The notes under the pieces: generated by a model | What the model was told of the DNA's origin: nothing | What the model saw: only the letters and a program-made list of their open reading frames with translations | The model's database searches: none | Part shown: one piece after another, positions 1 through 5,894 of the stretch | How positions within the stretch are numbered: position 1 is the first letter of the stretch | How the letters are laid out: each line of letters begins with the position of its first letter | Source: Pseudomonadota bacterium | GTDB taxonomy: Bacteria > Pseudomonadota > Alphaproteobacteria > Rhizobiales > Xanthobacteraceae | Reading direction: 5' to 3' | DNA length: 6,559 nucleotides | NCBI GenBank assembly: GCA_963205465.1 | Contig: CAUJKG010000359.1 | Location: forward strand, 1-6,559 | Translations under genes and position numbers: made by a program

Positions 1-22
1 GCGTGAGTTTCGCAGCGAGTAT

Positions 23-37
23 TTAAAGAGCGATTAA
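23..37. promoter_or_regulatory. CtrA-type TTAA-N7-TTAA site (candidate)
   Basis: Two TTAA tetramers at 23-26 and 34-37 are separated by exactly 7 bp, and the second continues as TTAACC. This matches the classical CtrA recognition pattern TTAA-N7-TTAAC known from Caulobacter and conserved in rhizobia. Extra half-site-like TTAAC copies follow at 40 and 47. Binding and the regulated gene are inferred. With nine TTAA tetramers nearby, one pair at the right spacing could be chance. Confidence 0.35.
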
Positions 38-123
38 CCTTAACTCTTAACCGTATTTTTTAATCATGGTTACGGCGCGTACACGGGTAGCGCCACAGAA
101 ATGCACGCTTTCGCGCATGAGCG

Positions 124-137
124 TTAACGCGCGTTAA
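124..137. repeat. 14-bp perfect palindrome TTAACGCGCGTTAA
   Basis: The 14 bases read identically on both strands and are flanked by further symmetric sequence: GCGTTAACGC at 121-130 is itself a palindrome overlapping the left half. It may be an operator for a dimeric regulator, or a TTAA-N6-TTAA variant of a CtrA site. It lies in non-coding sequence. No regulator can be named from the sequence. Confidence 0.4.
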
Positions 138-173
138 GAAAGAGATTAACGGCAACTAAAGAGATGGTTTCCG

Positions 174-217
174 AAAAGTTAAAAGGAGCTGCGAGGAAGC
201 AACTTCAAGCCGCAGCT
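174..217 (-). terminator. terminator-like hairpin at the 3' end of glmM
   Basis: Read on the minus strand, a 7-bp stem AGCTGCG/CGCAGCT (arms 217-211 and 193-187) encloses an inner 4-bp stem GAAG/CTTC (206-203 and 199-196) with a TTG loop. The outer arm is followed by CC and an interrupted T-tract (TTTT at 184-181, TTTT at 177-174). The glmM stop codon (207-205) lies inside the hairpin. The internal loop and the broken T-tract make it a modest intrinsic terminator. On the plus strand the same stem is followed by only four T (217-220), so termination in that direction would be weaker. Confidence 0.45.
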
Positions 218-1551
218 TTTGCAACCGCCGCAACGATCACATCGACGACTTCTTCGACGAGTTCGCGATCGTCGCCTTCCGCCATCACGCGGATGACCGG
301 TTCGGTGCCGGAAGGACGGATCACCAGGCGTCCGGCTTTTCCAAGACGGCGCTGCGCGGCGTCGATGACGCCGGCCACGGAAGCATTCTCCAGCGGTTTG
401 CCCGACGAATAGCGCACGTTCTTCATGATCTGCGGCAAGGGATCAAAGCGATGGCAGACCTCCGAAACCGGCTTGCCGGATTTCTTCACCATCGCAAGCA
501 CTTGCAATGCCGCGACGAAGCCATCGCCGGTAGTCGCATAATCGGAGAGAATGATGTGACCCGACGGCTCGCCACCGACGTTGAATCCGGTCTCCCGCAT
601 TTTCTCGAGCACATAGCGATCGCCGACTGGCGTGCGCACGAAGCCGATGCCCAATTGTTCGAAATGGCGTTCGAGGCCGAGGTTCGACATCACGGTCGAA
701 ACCACGCCATCGCGCGCGAGCAATCCTTCGGCGCGGAAACGCTCGGCGATCAGCGCAAGCAGCTGGTCGCCATCCACCAGATGACCCTTCTCATCGATGA
801 TCACGACGCGATCCGCGTCACCGTCGAGCGCAATACCGATATCCGCGCGCATCTCGCGCACTTTGGCCGAGAGCGCTTCCGGCGCAGTCGAACCGACGTC
901 ACGATTGATGTTGAAGCCATCAGGATCGACGCCGATGGAAATGACTTCCGCGCCGAGCTCCCAGAGGCCCGCGGGCGCGACCTTATAAGCTGCACCGTTC
1001 GCGCAATCGACTACGACCCGCATGCCTTCAAGCGAGAGGTTGCGCGGCAGCGTGCGCTTGGCGAATTCGAGATAGCGCTCGTAAGCACCATCGATGCGCT
1101 TGGCGCGACCGAGATCGCCCGGCTGCGCAAGACGCTTCGAGAGATCGCTCTCCATCAGATCTTCGATGTCCTGCTCGATCGCGTCGGTGAGCTTGTAACC
1201 GTCCGGCCCGAACAGCTTGATGCCGTTGTCGTCGTAAGGGTTGTGCGACGCCGAGATCATGACGCCGAGATCGGCCCGCATCGAGCGCGTCAGCATCGCC
1301 ACCGCCGGCGTCGGCATGGGGCCGAGCTGAAACACATCCATCCCGACCGAGGTGAAGCCCGCGACCAGCGCCGTCTCGATCATATAGCCGGAGAGGCGCG
1401 TATCCTTGCCGATCACGACGCGATGGCGATGTTCGCCCTGCTGAAACGCGAGACCCGCTGCCTGCCCGACCTTCAACGCCAGTTCCGGCGTGATCACGCG
1501 ATTCGCGCGGCCGCGGATACCGTCGGTCCCGAAGTGCTTTCGTGCCATCAT
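205..1551 (-). CDS. glmM: phosphoglucosamine mutase GlmM
   Basis: GlmM interconverts glucosamine-6-phosphate and glucosamine-1-phosphate in the cytoplasm. This is the step before GlmU makes UDP-GlcNAc for peptidoglycan and lipopolysaccharide. The 448-residue product has the usual family length and order: an N-terminal FGTDGIRG (7-14), the active-site loop ISASHNP (99-105) with the phosphoserine expected at Ser102, the Mg-binding loop DGDADR (243-248), the sugar-binding GGEPSGH (326-332), and the C-terminal phosphate-binding RPSGTEP (412-418). All key residues are present. The start is ambiguous between two adjacent ATG codons. GGAG at 1561-1558 is 6 bases from the first and 9 from the second, and the second gives the MARK-type start common in the family. 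In many rhizobia glmM follows ftsH directly. Here two genes, one of them on the opposite strand, lie between, so it needs its own promoter in the 175-bp upstream gap. A terminator-like hairpin covers its stop codon. Confidence 0.98.
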   Translation of the reverse strand: MMARKHFGTDGIRGRANRVITPELALKVGQAAGLAFQQGEHRHRVVIGKDTRLSGYMIETALVAGFTSVGMDVFQLGPMPTPAVAMLTRSMRADLGVMISASHNPYDDNGIKLFGPDGYKLTDAIEQDIEDLMESDLSKRLAQPGDLGRAKRIDGAYERYLEFAKRTLPRNLSLEGMRVVVDCANGAAYKVAPAGLWELGAEVISIGVDPDGFNINRDVGSTAPEALSAKVREMRADIGIALDGDADRVVIIDEKGHLVDGDQLLALIAERFRAEGLLARDGVVSTVMSNLGLERHFEQLGIGFVRTPVGDRYVLEKMRETGFNVGGEPSGHIILSDYATTGDGFVAALQVLAMVKKSGKPVSEVCHRFDPLPQIMKNVRYSSGKPLENASVAGVIDAAQRRLGKAGRLVIRPSGTEPVIRVMAEGDDRELVEEVVDVIVAAVAKAAA

Positions 1552-1726
1552 ATAGGTCTCCAGACGAGGTTCCGCCGCTTGCGAGAGGGCATAGCCCGCC
1601 GGTTGTGCCGAGACTAGTGCGCTACCGCAGGCTTGCCCTCAAATATTGTGAGCGATGTTAACGATGCCACGGCCGAGGCGAATTGGGTTAAGATTTGCCC
1701 GACCTCGCCCTTTTCGAAGGTGAAGC
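1552..1726. promoter_or_regulatory. divergent intergenic region between glmM and the secreted-protein gene
   Basis: This 175-bp gap must hold the promoters of two genes read away from each other. I could not find a -35/-10 pair with good spacing for either direction, so no promoter is placed. Visible elements are a ribosome site for each gene (GGAG at 1561-1558 on the minus strand for glmM, GAAGG at 1716-1720 for the plus-strand gene), a GTTAAC palindrome at 1657-1662, a short imperfect dyad CTCA/TGAG around AATATT at 1638-1652, and a small GGGC-ATA-GCCC hairpin at 1587-1597 in the glmM leader. None has an assignable function. Confidence 0.4.
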
Positions 1727-2764
1727 ATGAAAGCCGTGCCCCTCCGCACCCTCCTCCTCGTCGCGGCAATGCAGATGATCGCGGGGCACGCCTTCGCTCA
1801 GGAGAACAGGTCGCCTTTGCCCACGCACCTGCCGCTCGGCAAGGAGGTCTGTTACGGGCGCGTCTATGACGCTTCCCATCTCGCGCGGCATCCGAAGCAA
1901 CGCGTGACTTCGCTGCATGTGTTTCGCGATCTCGATCCCGATCAGAATACCGAGGACACACCGCAGACGCGCGAGGAAGTCCTCAAGACCGATGGCGAAG
2001 GCGGCGTGAATGTCAGCGCTTTCGTGCGCTTCAAGAACCGCAAGGGACTTTTCTGGAACGGACTGAACTGCAACAAGTCCGCGGACGGGAAATTCGTCCG
2101 CTGCGGCATCGACTGCGATGGCGGTTCGTTCGAGCTGCGCACGCGCGGCAAGAATCTTCATTTGACCAACGAAGGCTTCGTACTGATCGGCGGCTGCGGC
2201 GCTTCCGAGGAGGAATACGAGAACCAGGTTCACTTCCTGCCCGGCGCGGACGACAAGACGTTCCTGCTCGAACCCTTGCCGCTCGCACAATGCGCGGCTT
2301 TGCGCGATCAGGTGAAGCCGGCGTTTGCCAAGATGGGCAAGGCGCTGCGCATTCGTTTCGAGACGCAGGAAACGGTCTGCTATTCCCGCACCTATGATGA
2401 CGCACACCTGAAAAAGAACCCGCAGCAGAACGTGCGCAAGATCGCGCTGTTGCGCGCTGCCGGCGGCAAGGACGTGCATAAGGATGCGCCGAGCTACGAA
2501 CTGACGTTCAAAATCGAAACCAAGGACGGCAAGCAGTTCACCAAGACTGCGAAATGCTATCCCGACCGTTACACTTACACCTGCCCAGTGAAGGCCGAGG
2601 CCGATACAGCCAAGGACTTCTATGTGACCCGCGCTGGGGATAATGCGCTGACGATCCGCGATCGTGCCGGCAAGCTCACGGACTTCTTCGGCGCGAAGCT
2701 CGGCAAGGACGACCGGCTATTCAGGCTCGAAGCAAGTGCGCCGGCCGCCTGCGCATTGAACTGA
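1727..2764 (+). CDS. exported cysteine-rich protein of unknown function with an internal domain duplication
   Basis: I do not recognise a named family. The 345-residue product starts with a clear Sec signal peptide: Lys2/Arg7, a hydrophobic core at about 8-20, and AFA before Gln25 as the likely cleavage site. It should be periplasmic or secreted. No lipobox or further membrane segment is seen. The mature part reads as two diverged copies of one domain, about 41-189 and 217-342. Both begin with the pattern VCYxRxYDxxHLxxxPxQxV (41-60 and 217-236). Both carry a central Cys pair (115/126 and 277/286) and end with a DD-x-x-F/LF-x-LE stretch closing on Cys (189 and 342). Repeat 1 has two additional cysteines (130, 157). 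Ten cysteines in an exported protein suggest disulfides. The ATG at 1727 has GAAGG 6 bases upstream, giving a complete signal peptide. The gene diverges from glmM and converges on the DUF4424 gene, so it is probably transcribed alone. That it is a gene is well supported; its function is unknown. Confidence 0.85.
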   Translation: MKAVPLRTLLLVAAMQMIAGHAFAQENRSPLPTHLPLGKEVCYGRVYDASHLARHPKQRVTSLHVFRDLDPDQNTEDTPQTREEVLKTDGEGGVNVSAFVRFKNRKGLFWNGLNCNKSADGKFVRCGIDCDGGSFELRTRGKNLHLTNEGFVLIGGCGASEEEYENQVHFLPGADDKTFLLEPLPLAQCAALRDQVKPAFAKMGKALRIRFETQETVCYSRTYDDAHLKKNPQQNVRKIALLRAAGGKDVHKDAPSYELTFKIETKDGKQFTKTAKCYPDRYTYTCPVKAEADTAKDFYVTRAGDNALTIRDRAGKLTDFFGAKLGKDDRLFRLEASAPAACALN

Positions 2765-2780
2765 CGGGAGTCGTCAGTTC
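2758..2780. terminator. perfect inverted repeat shared by two convergent gene ends
   Basis: GAACTGACG (2758-2766) and CGTCAGTTC (2772-2780) form a 9-bp perfect stem with a 5-base loop. The stop codon of the plus-strand gene (2762-2764) lies in one arm and that of the minus-strand gene (2776-2774) in the other. By symmetry both genes end in AAC TGA. The hairpin could form in both transcripts and act as a bidirectional 3' end signal. Neither side has a T-tract, so it is not a canonical intrinsic terminator. An RNA-stabilising 3' hairpin or an aid to Rho-dependent termination is equally possible. Confidence 0.5.
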
Positions 2781-3811
2781 GCAACGCGCTTCAGGATGAC
2801 GATGGCGAGATTTCCATCGGGAAGAAAATCTTTCTTCGTCATCTCGAAGCGGGTCGGACCGGTCTTACGGACATTCTCGCCGCAGAAGCTGACCAGATTC
2901 TCAGGCGCGCCCTTATCGACGACGAGGCGGAAATCGCCGATCGGGCCGGACCAGTTCGCGCCGGTCTTCAGGATGTATTCGATCCGCTGCTCCTGAAACG
3001 GCACGCCGAGTTCGGGCTTCGCGTTTTTCGTGGCGCGGGCGATCGCGGCAAGAAAATCCTTGTCGATGCAGTATTTGCGTAGCTGCGCTTCATAAGCGGC
3101 GTCTTTGGTGGCGTAAGGCGAACCATACGAGGTGCCAACGGTGGCGCCGACGCTCGGCTTGTAACGATGTTCGACCACGATTTCCTTGCCCGCTGGAAAA
3201 GTCTGCAGCCAGTAATACGTGGTCTGCAAGGCCCAGCGCGCACCGAGATGCTTCTCCATGCCCTTGCCGGCGTCGAACTCCTCAATTTCGGCAAGTCCTA
3301 GCTGGATCAGTTCGTTCCATTTCGCTTGCGGCAACCGGTCTAGCGCCTCATTGGTTGCCTTCAAATGCGGCGCGAGCGGAATTCCGAGTTTGCGCAACAA
3401 CGCGGTGCGATCGATACCCGCGGCAAGCACCCGCTGCTCGACCTCGGGCGCGACCTGCTTGCCGTCGACGCGGGTTTCGAAGGCGAGAATGTTCACCGGG
3501 TCTTCGGTCGGAACGGAGATGTTCGTCTCCATGCTGTCGATACGGATTTCCGGCATCGGGAACGCAACGAGAGTCGTCACGTCACGCTGCGACTTGTTGA
3601 AGAAGCGATAGCGCACGCGCACTTCTTCGGCGGAGATGAACAGATCTTCCGCGCGCATCTCGACATCCGGATTGGTGACGAAGATGAGCCCGCTATTGGT
3701 CAGCTCGGCTGAGCTGTCATTGCCGCGCACCGGAGCTGAGGCAAACGCCAAAACAAATGCCGCCATCGAAACGATGGCGGCACCGGTTTTCAGTTTCGAG
3801 ACATTAAACAT
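2774..3811 (-). CDS. exported DUF4424-type protein
   Basis: The 345-residue product resembles the DUF4424 family, exported bacterial proteins whose function is not established. Recognition is from memory of family features: an early FFNKSQRDVTTLVAFPMP segment (70-87), an LQTTYYWLQTFPAGKEI stretch (195-211) leading into VVEHRYKPSVG, and a C-terminal part with GDFRLVVDKGAPENLVSFC (292-310) ending in NLAIVILKR. Residues 1-30 form a Sec signal peptide (Lys6, Lys9, hydrophobic core about 11-25, probable cleavage after ASA or shortly after). There is no other membrane segment, so it is likely periplasmic. Only two cysteines remain (248, 310). The start lies 12 bases after the ftsH stop with no clear Shine-Dalgarno sequence, which suggests co-transcription with ftsH and translational coupling to it. 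A terminator-shaped hairpin lies within codons 10-21. A later start at Met16 would destroy the signal peptide and is unlikely. Confidence 0.85.
   Translation of the reverse strand: MFNVSKLKTGAAIVSMAAFVLAFASAPVRGNDSSAELTNSGLIFVTNPDVEMRAEDLFISAEEVRVRYRFFNKSQRDVTTLVAFPMPEIRIDSMETNISVPTEDPVNILAFETRVDGKQVAPEVEQRVLAAGIDRTALLRKLGIPLAPHLKATNEALDRLPQAKWNELIQLGLAEIEEFDAGKGMEKHLGARWALQTTYYWLQTFPAGKEIVVEHRYKPSVGATVGTSYGSPYATKDAAYEAQLRKYCIDKDFLAAIARATKNAKPELGVPFQEQRIEYILKTGANWSGPIGDFRLVVDKGAPENLVSFCGENVRKTGPTRFEMTKKDFLPDGNLAIVILKRVAN
3750..3782 (-). terminator. terminator/attenuator-like hairpin inside the start of the DUF4424 gene
   Basis: On the minus strand an 11-bp perfect GC-rich stem TGCCGCCATCG/CGATGGCGGCA (arms 3782-3772 and 3768-3758) with a TTT loop is followed at once by TTTGTTTT (3757-3750). 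This is the layout of an intrinsic terminator in the direction of ftsH transcription. It lies 42 bases after the ftsH stop codon and is contained in codons 10-21 of the next gene, in its signal peptide. It could end most ftsH transcripts or act as an attenuator whose folding depends on ribosomes entering the DUF4424 gene. The structure is seen directly; its function is inferred. Confidence 0.5.
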
Positions 3812-3823
3812 GCCAACGCCGGA

Positions 3824-5743
3824 TTATGCTTGCGGTTGCGGCTCCATCGGGCCGGAAGCATCGCCGGGACGCGGACGATTGCCTTTCGGCACCGCGGTCG
3901 AACGGGGCGCCGGCGCTTCGGCGGGCTCGCCGCGCACCGGCGGCTTGCCTTCCAGAAGGTCCCGGATTTCGTCGCCGGAAAGGGTCTCGTATTCGATCAG
4001 ACCCTTCGCCAGCACTTCAAGCTGCTCGCGCTTCTCGGTGAGGATCTTCGTCGCTTCCGCGTAGCCTTCCTCGACCAGGCGGCGCACTTCGTTGTCGATC
4101 TTCTGCGCGGTCGACTCCGAGATGTTCTGCGTGCGCGAAACCGAGTGACCGAGGAAGACTTCTTCCTGGTTCTCGCCATAAGCGACGGTGCCGAGTTCCT
4201 TGGAGAAGCCCCAGCGCGTGACCATCATGCGGGCGAGACGGGTCGCCTGCTCGATGTCGGACTGCGCGCCGGAGGTGACCTTGTCGTGGCCGAAGATCAT
4301 CTCTTCGGCGACACGGCCGCCCATCATGATGGCGAGACGCGAGGTCATCTGCTCATAAGACATGGAAAGCTTGTCGCGCTCCGGCAACTGCATGACCATG
4401 CCGAGTGCGCGGCCGCGCGGGATCACGGTCGCCTTGTGCACCGGATCGGTCGCCTTCACGTTGAATGCGACGAGCGCATGCCCGCCTTCGTGATAGGCGG
4501 TGAGCAGCTTCTCGTCTTCGGTCATGACGAGCGAGCGGCGCTCCGCACCCATCATCACCTTGTCTTTCGCGTCTTCAAACTCGTGCTGCGTGACCATGCG
4601 CTTGTTGCGGCGCGCAGCCATCAACGCAGCTTCGTTGACGAGGTTCGCAAGGTCCGCACCGGAGAAACCGGGCGTGCCGCGCGCAACCGTTTTCAGGTTC
4701 ACGTCGGGCGCGATCGGCACCTTGCGGACATGCACTTTCAGGATCTGCTCGCGGCCGGTGACATCCGGGTTCGGCACCACGACCTGACGGTCGAAGCGGC
4801 CCGGACGCAGGAGCGCGGGATCGAGCACGTCGGGACGGTTGGTGGCGGCGATCAGGATGATGCCTTCATTCGCCTCGAAGCCGTCCATCTCTACCAACAA
4901 TTGGTTCAGCGTCTGCTCGCGCTCATCGTTGCCGCCGCCGAGGCCAGCGCCACGATGGCGGCCGACCGCGTCGATTTCATCGATGAAGATGATGCAGGGC
5001 GCATTTTTCTTCGCCTGCTCGAACATGTCGCGCACGCGGCTCGCGCCGACGCCGACGAACATTTCAACGAAGTCCGAGCCCGAGATCGTGAAGAACGGCA
5101 CATTGGCTTCGCCCGCGACCGCGCGCGCGATCAGCGTTTTACCGGTGCCCGGAGGGCCGACTAGCAACACGCCGCGCGGAATGCGTCCGCCGAGGCGCTG
5201 GAACTTGCCGGGATCGCGCAGGAATTCGACGATCTCCTCGAGGTCGGATTTCGCTTCATCGACACCAGCGACATCTTCGAAGGTCACGCGGCCGTGCGCT
5301 TCGGTCAGCATCTTGGCGCGCGACTTGCCGAAGCCCATCGCCTTGCCGCCCGCACCCTGCATCTGACGCGAGAGGAAAATCCACACGCCAATGAGCGCGA
5401 TGAACGGCAGCCAGGAAATCAGGAGCGAGACGAACCACGGCACCTGCTCGCCCTGCGGCTTTGCAGTGATCGCGACCCCCTTGCCGTAGAGGCGCTGGAT
5501 CAGCGACGGATCGTTCGGGGCATAGGTCTGGAACTGACGGCCATCGGTAAAGGTACCGGTGATCTCGTGGCCCTGAATGACGACATCCCGGACCTTGCCA
5601 CCCTCCACTTCGGTCAGAAGCTGGGAGAAGGAAATGTCGTTGGTCATCTGCCGCTGGCTCGGGTTCTGGAACAGCGAGAACAGCGCGAGCAGCAAGAGCA
5701 CGATGATCACCCAGAGGGCGAAATTCCGCAGGTTGGCGTTCAT
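3824..5743 (-). CDS. ftsH: ATP-dependent zinc metalloprotease FtsH
   Basis: FtsH is a hexameric inner-membrane AAA+ protease that extracts and degrades misfolded membrane proteins and selected regulators; in E. coli these include sigma32 and LpxC. The 639 residues have the typical size and all parts. TM1 is at about 8-25, followed by a periplasmic domain at about 26-103 and TM2 at about 104-124. The AAA module has Walker A GPPGTGKT (196-203), the pore loop FVG (229-231), Walker B IIFIDE (251-256) and the arginine fingers Arg313 and Arg316. The protease domain has HEGGH (418-422) as zinc site and catalytic Glu419, with Asp496 as the expected third zinc ligand. The tail (about 600-639) is proline-rich and probably disordered. 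The ATG at 5743 has AAAGG 6 bases upstream. A good promoter lies about 80 bases upstream, and the DUF4424 gene follows after 12 bases. Nothing essential is missing. Confidence 0.99.
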   Translation of the reverse strand: MNANLRNFALWVIIVLLLLALFSLFQNPSQRQMTNDISFSQLLTEVEGGKVRDVVIQGHEITGTFTDGRQFQTYAPNDPSLIQRLYGKGVAITAKPQGEQVPWFVSLLISWLPFIALIGVWIFLSRQMQGAGGKAMGFGKSRAKMLTEAHGRVTFEDVAGVDEAKSDLEEIVEFLRDPGKFQRLGGRIPRGVLLVGPPGTGKTLIARAVAGEANVPFFTISGSDFVEMFVGVGASRVRDMFEQAKKNAPCIIFIDEIDAVGRHRGAGLGGGNDEREQTLNQLLVEMDGFEANEGIILIAATNRPDVLDPALLRPGRFDRQVVVPNPDVTGREQILKVHVRKVPIAPDVNLKTVARGTPGFSGADLANLVNEAALMAARRNKRMVTQHEFEDAKDKVMMGAERRSLVMTEDEKLLTAYHEGGHALVAFNVKATDPVHKATVIPRGRALGMVMQLPERDKLSMSYEQMTSRLAIMMGGRVAEEMIFGHDKVTSGAQSDIEQATRLARMMVTRWGFSKELGTVAYGENQEEVFLGHSVSRTQNISESTAQKIDNEVRRLVEEGYAEATKILTEKREQLEVLAKGLIEYETLSGDEIRDLLEGKPPVRGEPAEAPAPRSTAVPKGNRPRPGDASGPMEPQPQA

Positions 5744-5825
5744 GAAGGACCTTTCGCGGTGCCTTTTGGCCGGATTTTCAGGGACGCAATCCTAGCCGAG
5801 GCCGATTAAAGCCGGTTTACGATGG

Positions 5826-5855
5826 AATGTAGGCGCGGGCCCCTGCCTTGCCAAG
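5826..5855 (-). promoter_or_regulatory. candidate ftsH promoter, sigma70-like with overlapping heat-shock reading
   Basis: On the minus strand TTGGCA (5854-5849) and TACATT (5831-5826) are separated by exactly 17 bp, a good match to a sigma70 promoter. The same bases can be read as CTTG (5855-5852), 18 bp, then CCTACAT (5833-5827). This is close to the alphaproteobacterial RpoH pattern as I recall it (CTTG, about 17-18 bp, CYTATNT). A start site near 5819 would give a leader of about 75 bases before the ftsH ATG. ftsH is heat-inducible in E. coli, so dual control is plausible but not shown. The -35 lies within a small palindrome (5846-5856). Confidence 0.5.
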
Positions 5856-5894
5856 GGAACGCAACTGCGAAAGCGACGGAAATATCCTTATCGG

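Larger units (their letters stand above)
1..204. promoter_or_regulatory. AT-rich intergenic region with a cluster of TTAA motifs
   Basis: No convincing reading frame lies here: stops are frequent on both strands, and the short open stretches have neither a ribosome site nor a recognisable product. The stretch is clearly richer in A and T than its surroundings. It holds nine TTAA tetramers, starting at 23, 34, 40, 47, 60, 124, 134, 146 and 179. Three of these form a near-tandem run of TTAACC, TTAACT and TTAACC at 34-52. Such TTAA-rich blocks in alphaproteobacteria are often targets of the cell-cycle regulator CtrA, so this may be the control region of a gene that starts beyond the left edge and is read leftward. 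That gene is not visible, so the role is inferred. The first bases contain a TGA (4-6) that could equally be the end of an incoming plus-strand gene. Confidence 0.4.

Noticed and set aside
451..1617. Plus-strand open frame of 388 codons opposite glmM
   Set aside because: It is antisense to an intact glmM, has a biased Arg/His-rich composition and shows no recognisable motif.
1601..1661. Promoter for glmM or the divergent gene built from TTGTGC, TTGAGG, TATTGT or TAGTCT
   Set aside because: No pair has both acceptable hexamers and a spacing of 16-18 bp.
1688..2479. Minus-strand open frame of 263 codons opposite the secreted-protein gene
   Set aside because: The plus-strand frame has a signal peptide, a ribosome site and an internal duplication preserved at protein level. 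The minus frame has none of these.
1727..2764. Lysozyme-inhibitor (MliC-like) identity for the secreted protein
   Set aside because: Size per repeat, export and paired cysteines would fit loosely, but I see none of the family's conserved motifs, so no function is assigned.
1727..3811. Two convergent genes of identical length (345 codons each) as a possible inverted gene duplication
   Set aside because: The proteins share no visible similarity, and their cysteine content and motifs differ. The equal length appears to be coincidence; only the junction palindrome is symmetric.
3830..5164. Plus-strand open frame of 444 codons opposite ftsH
   Set aside because: It lies entirely antisense to a full-length, motif-complete ftsH. 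Its translation is rich in Arg, His, Ala and Asp with no domain, as expected for a shadow frame in GC-rich coding DNA.
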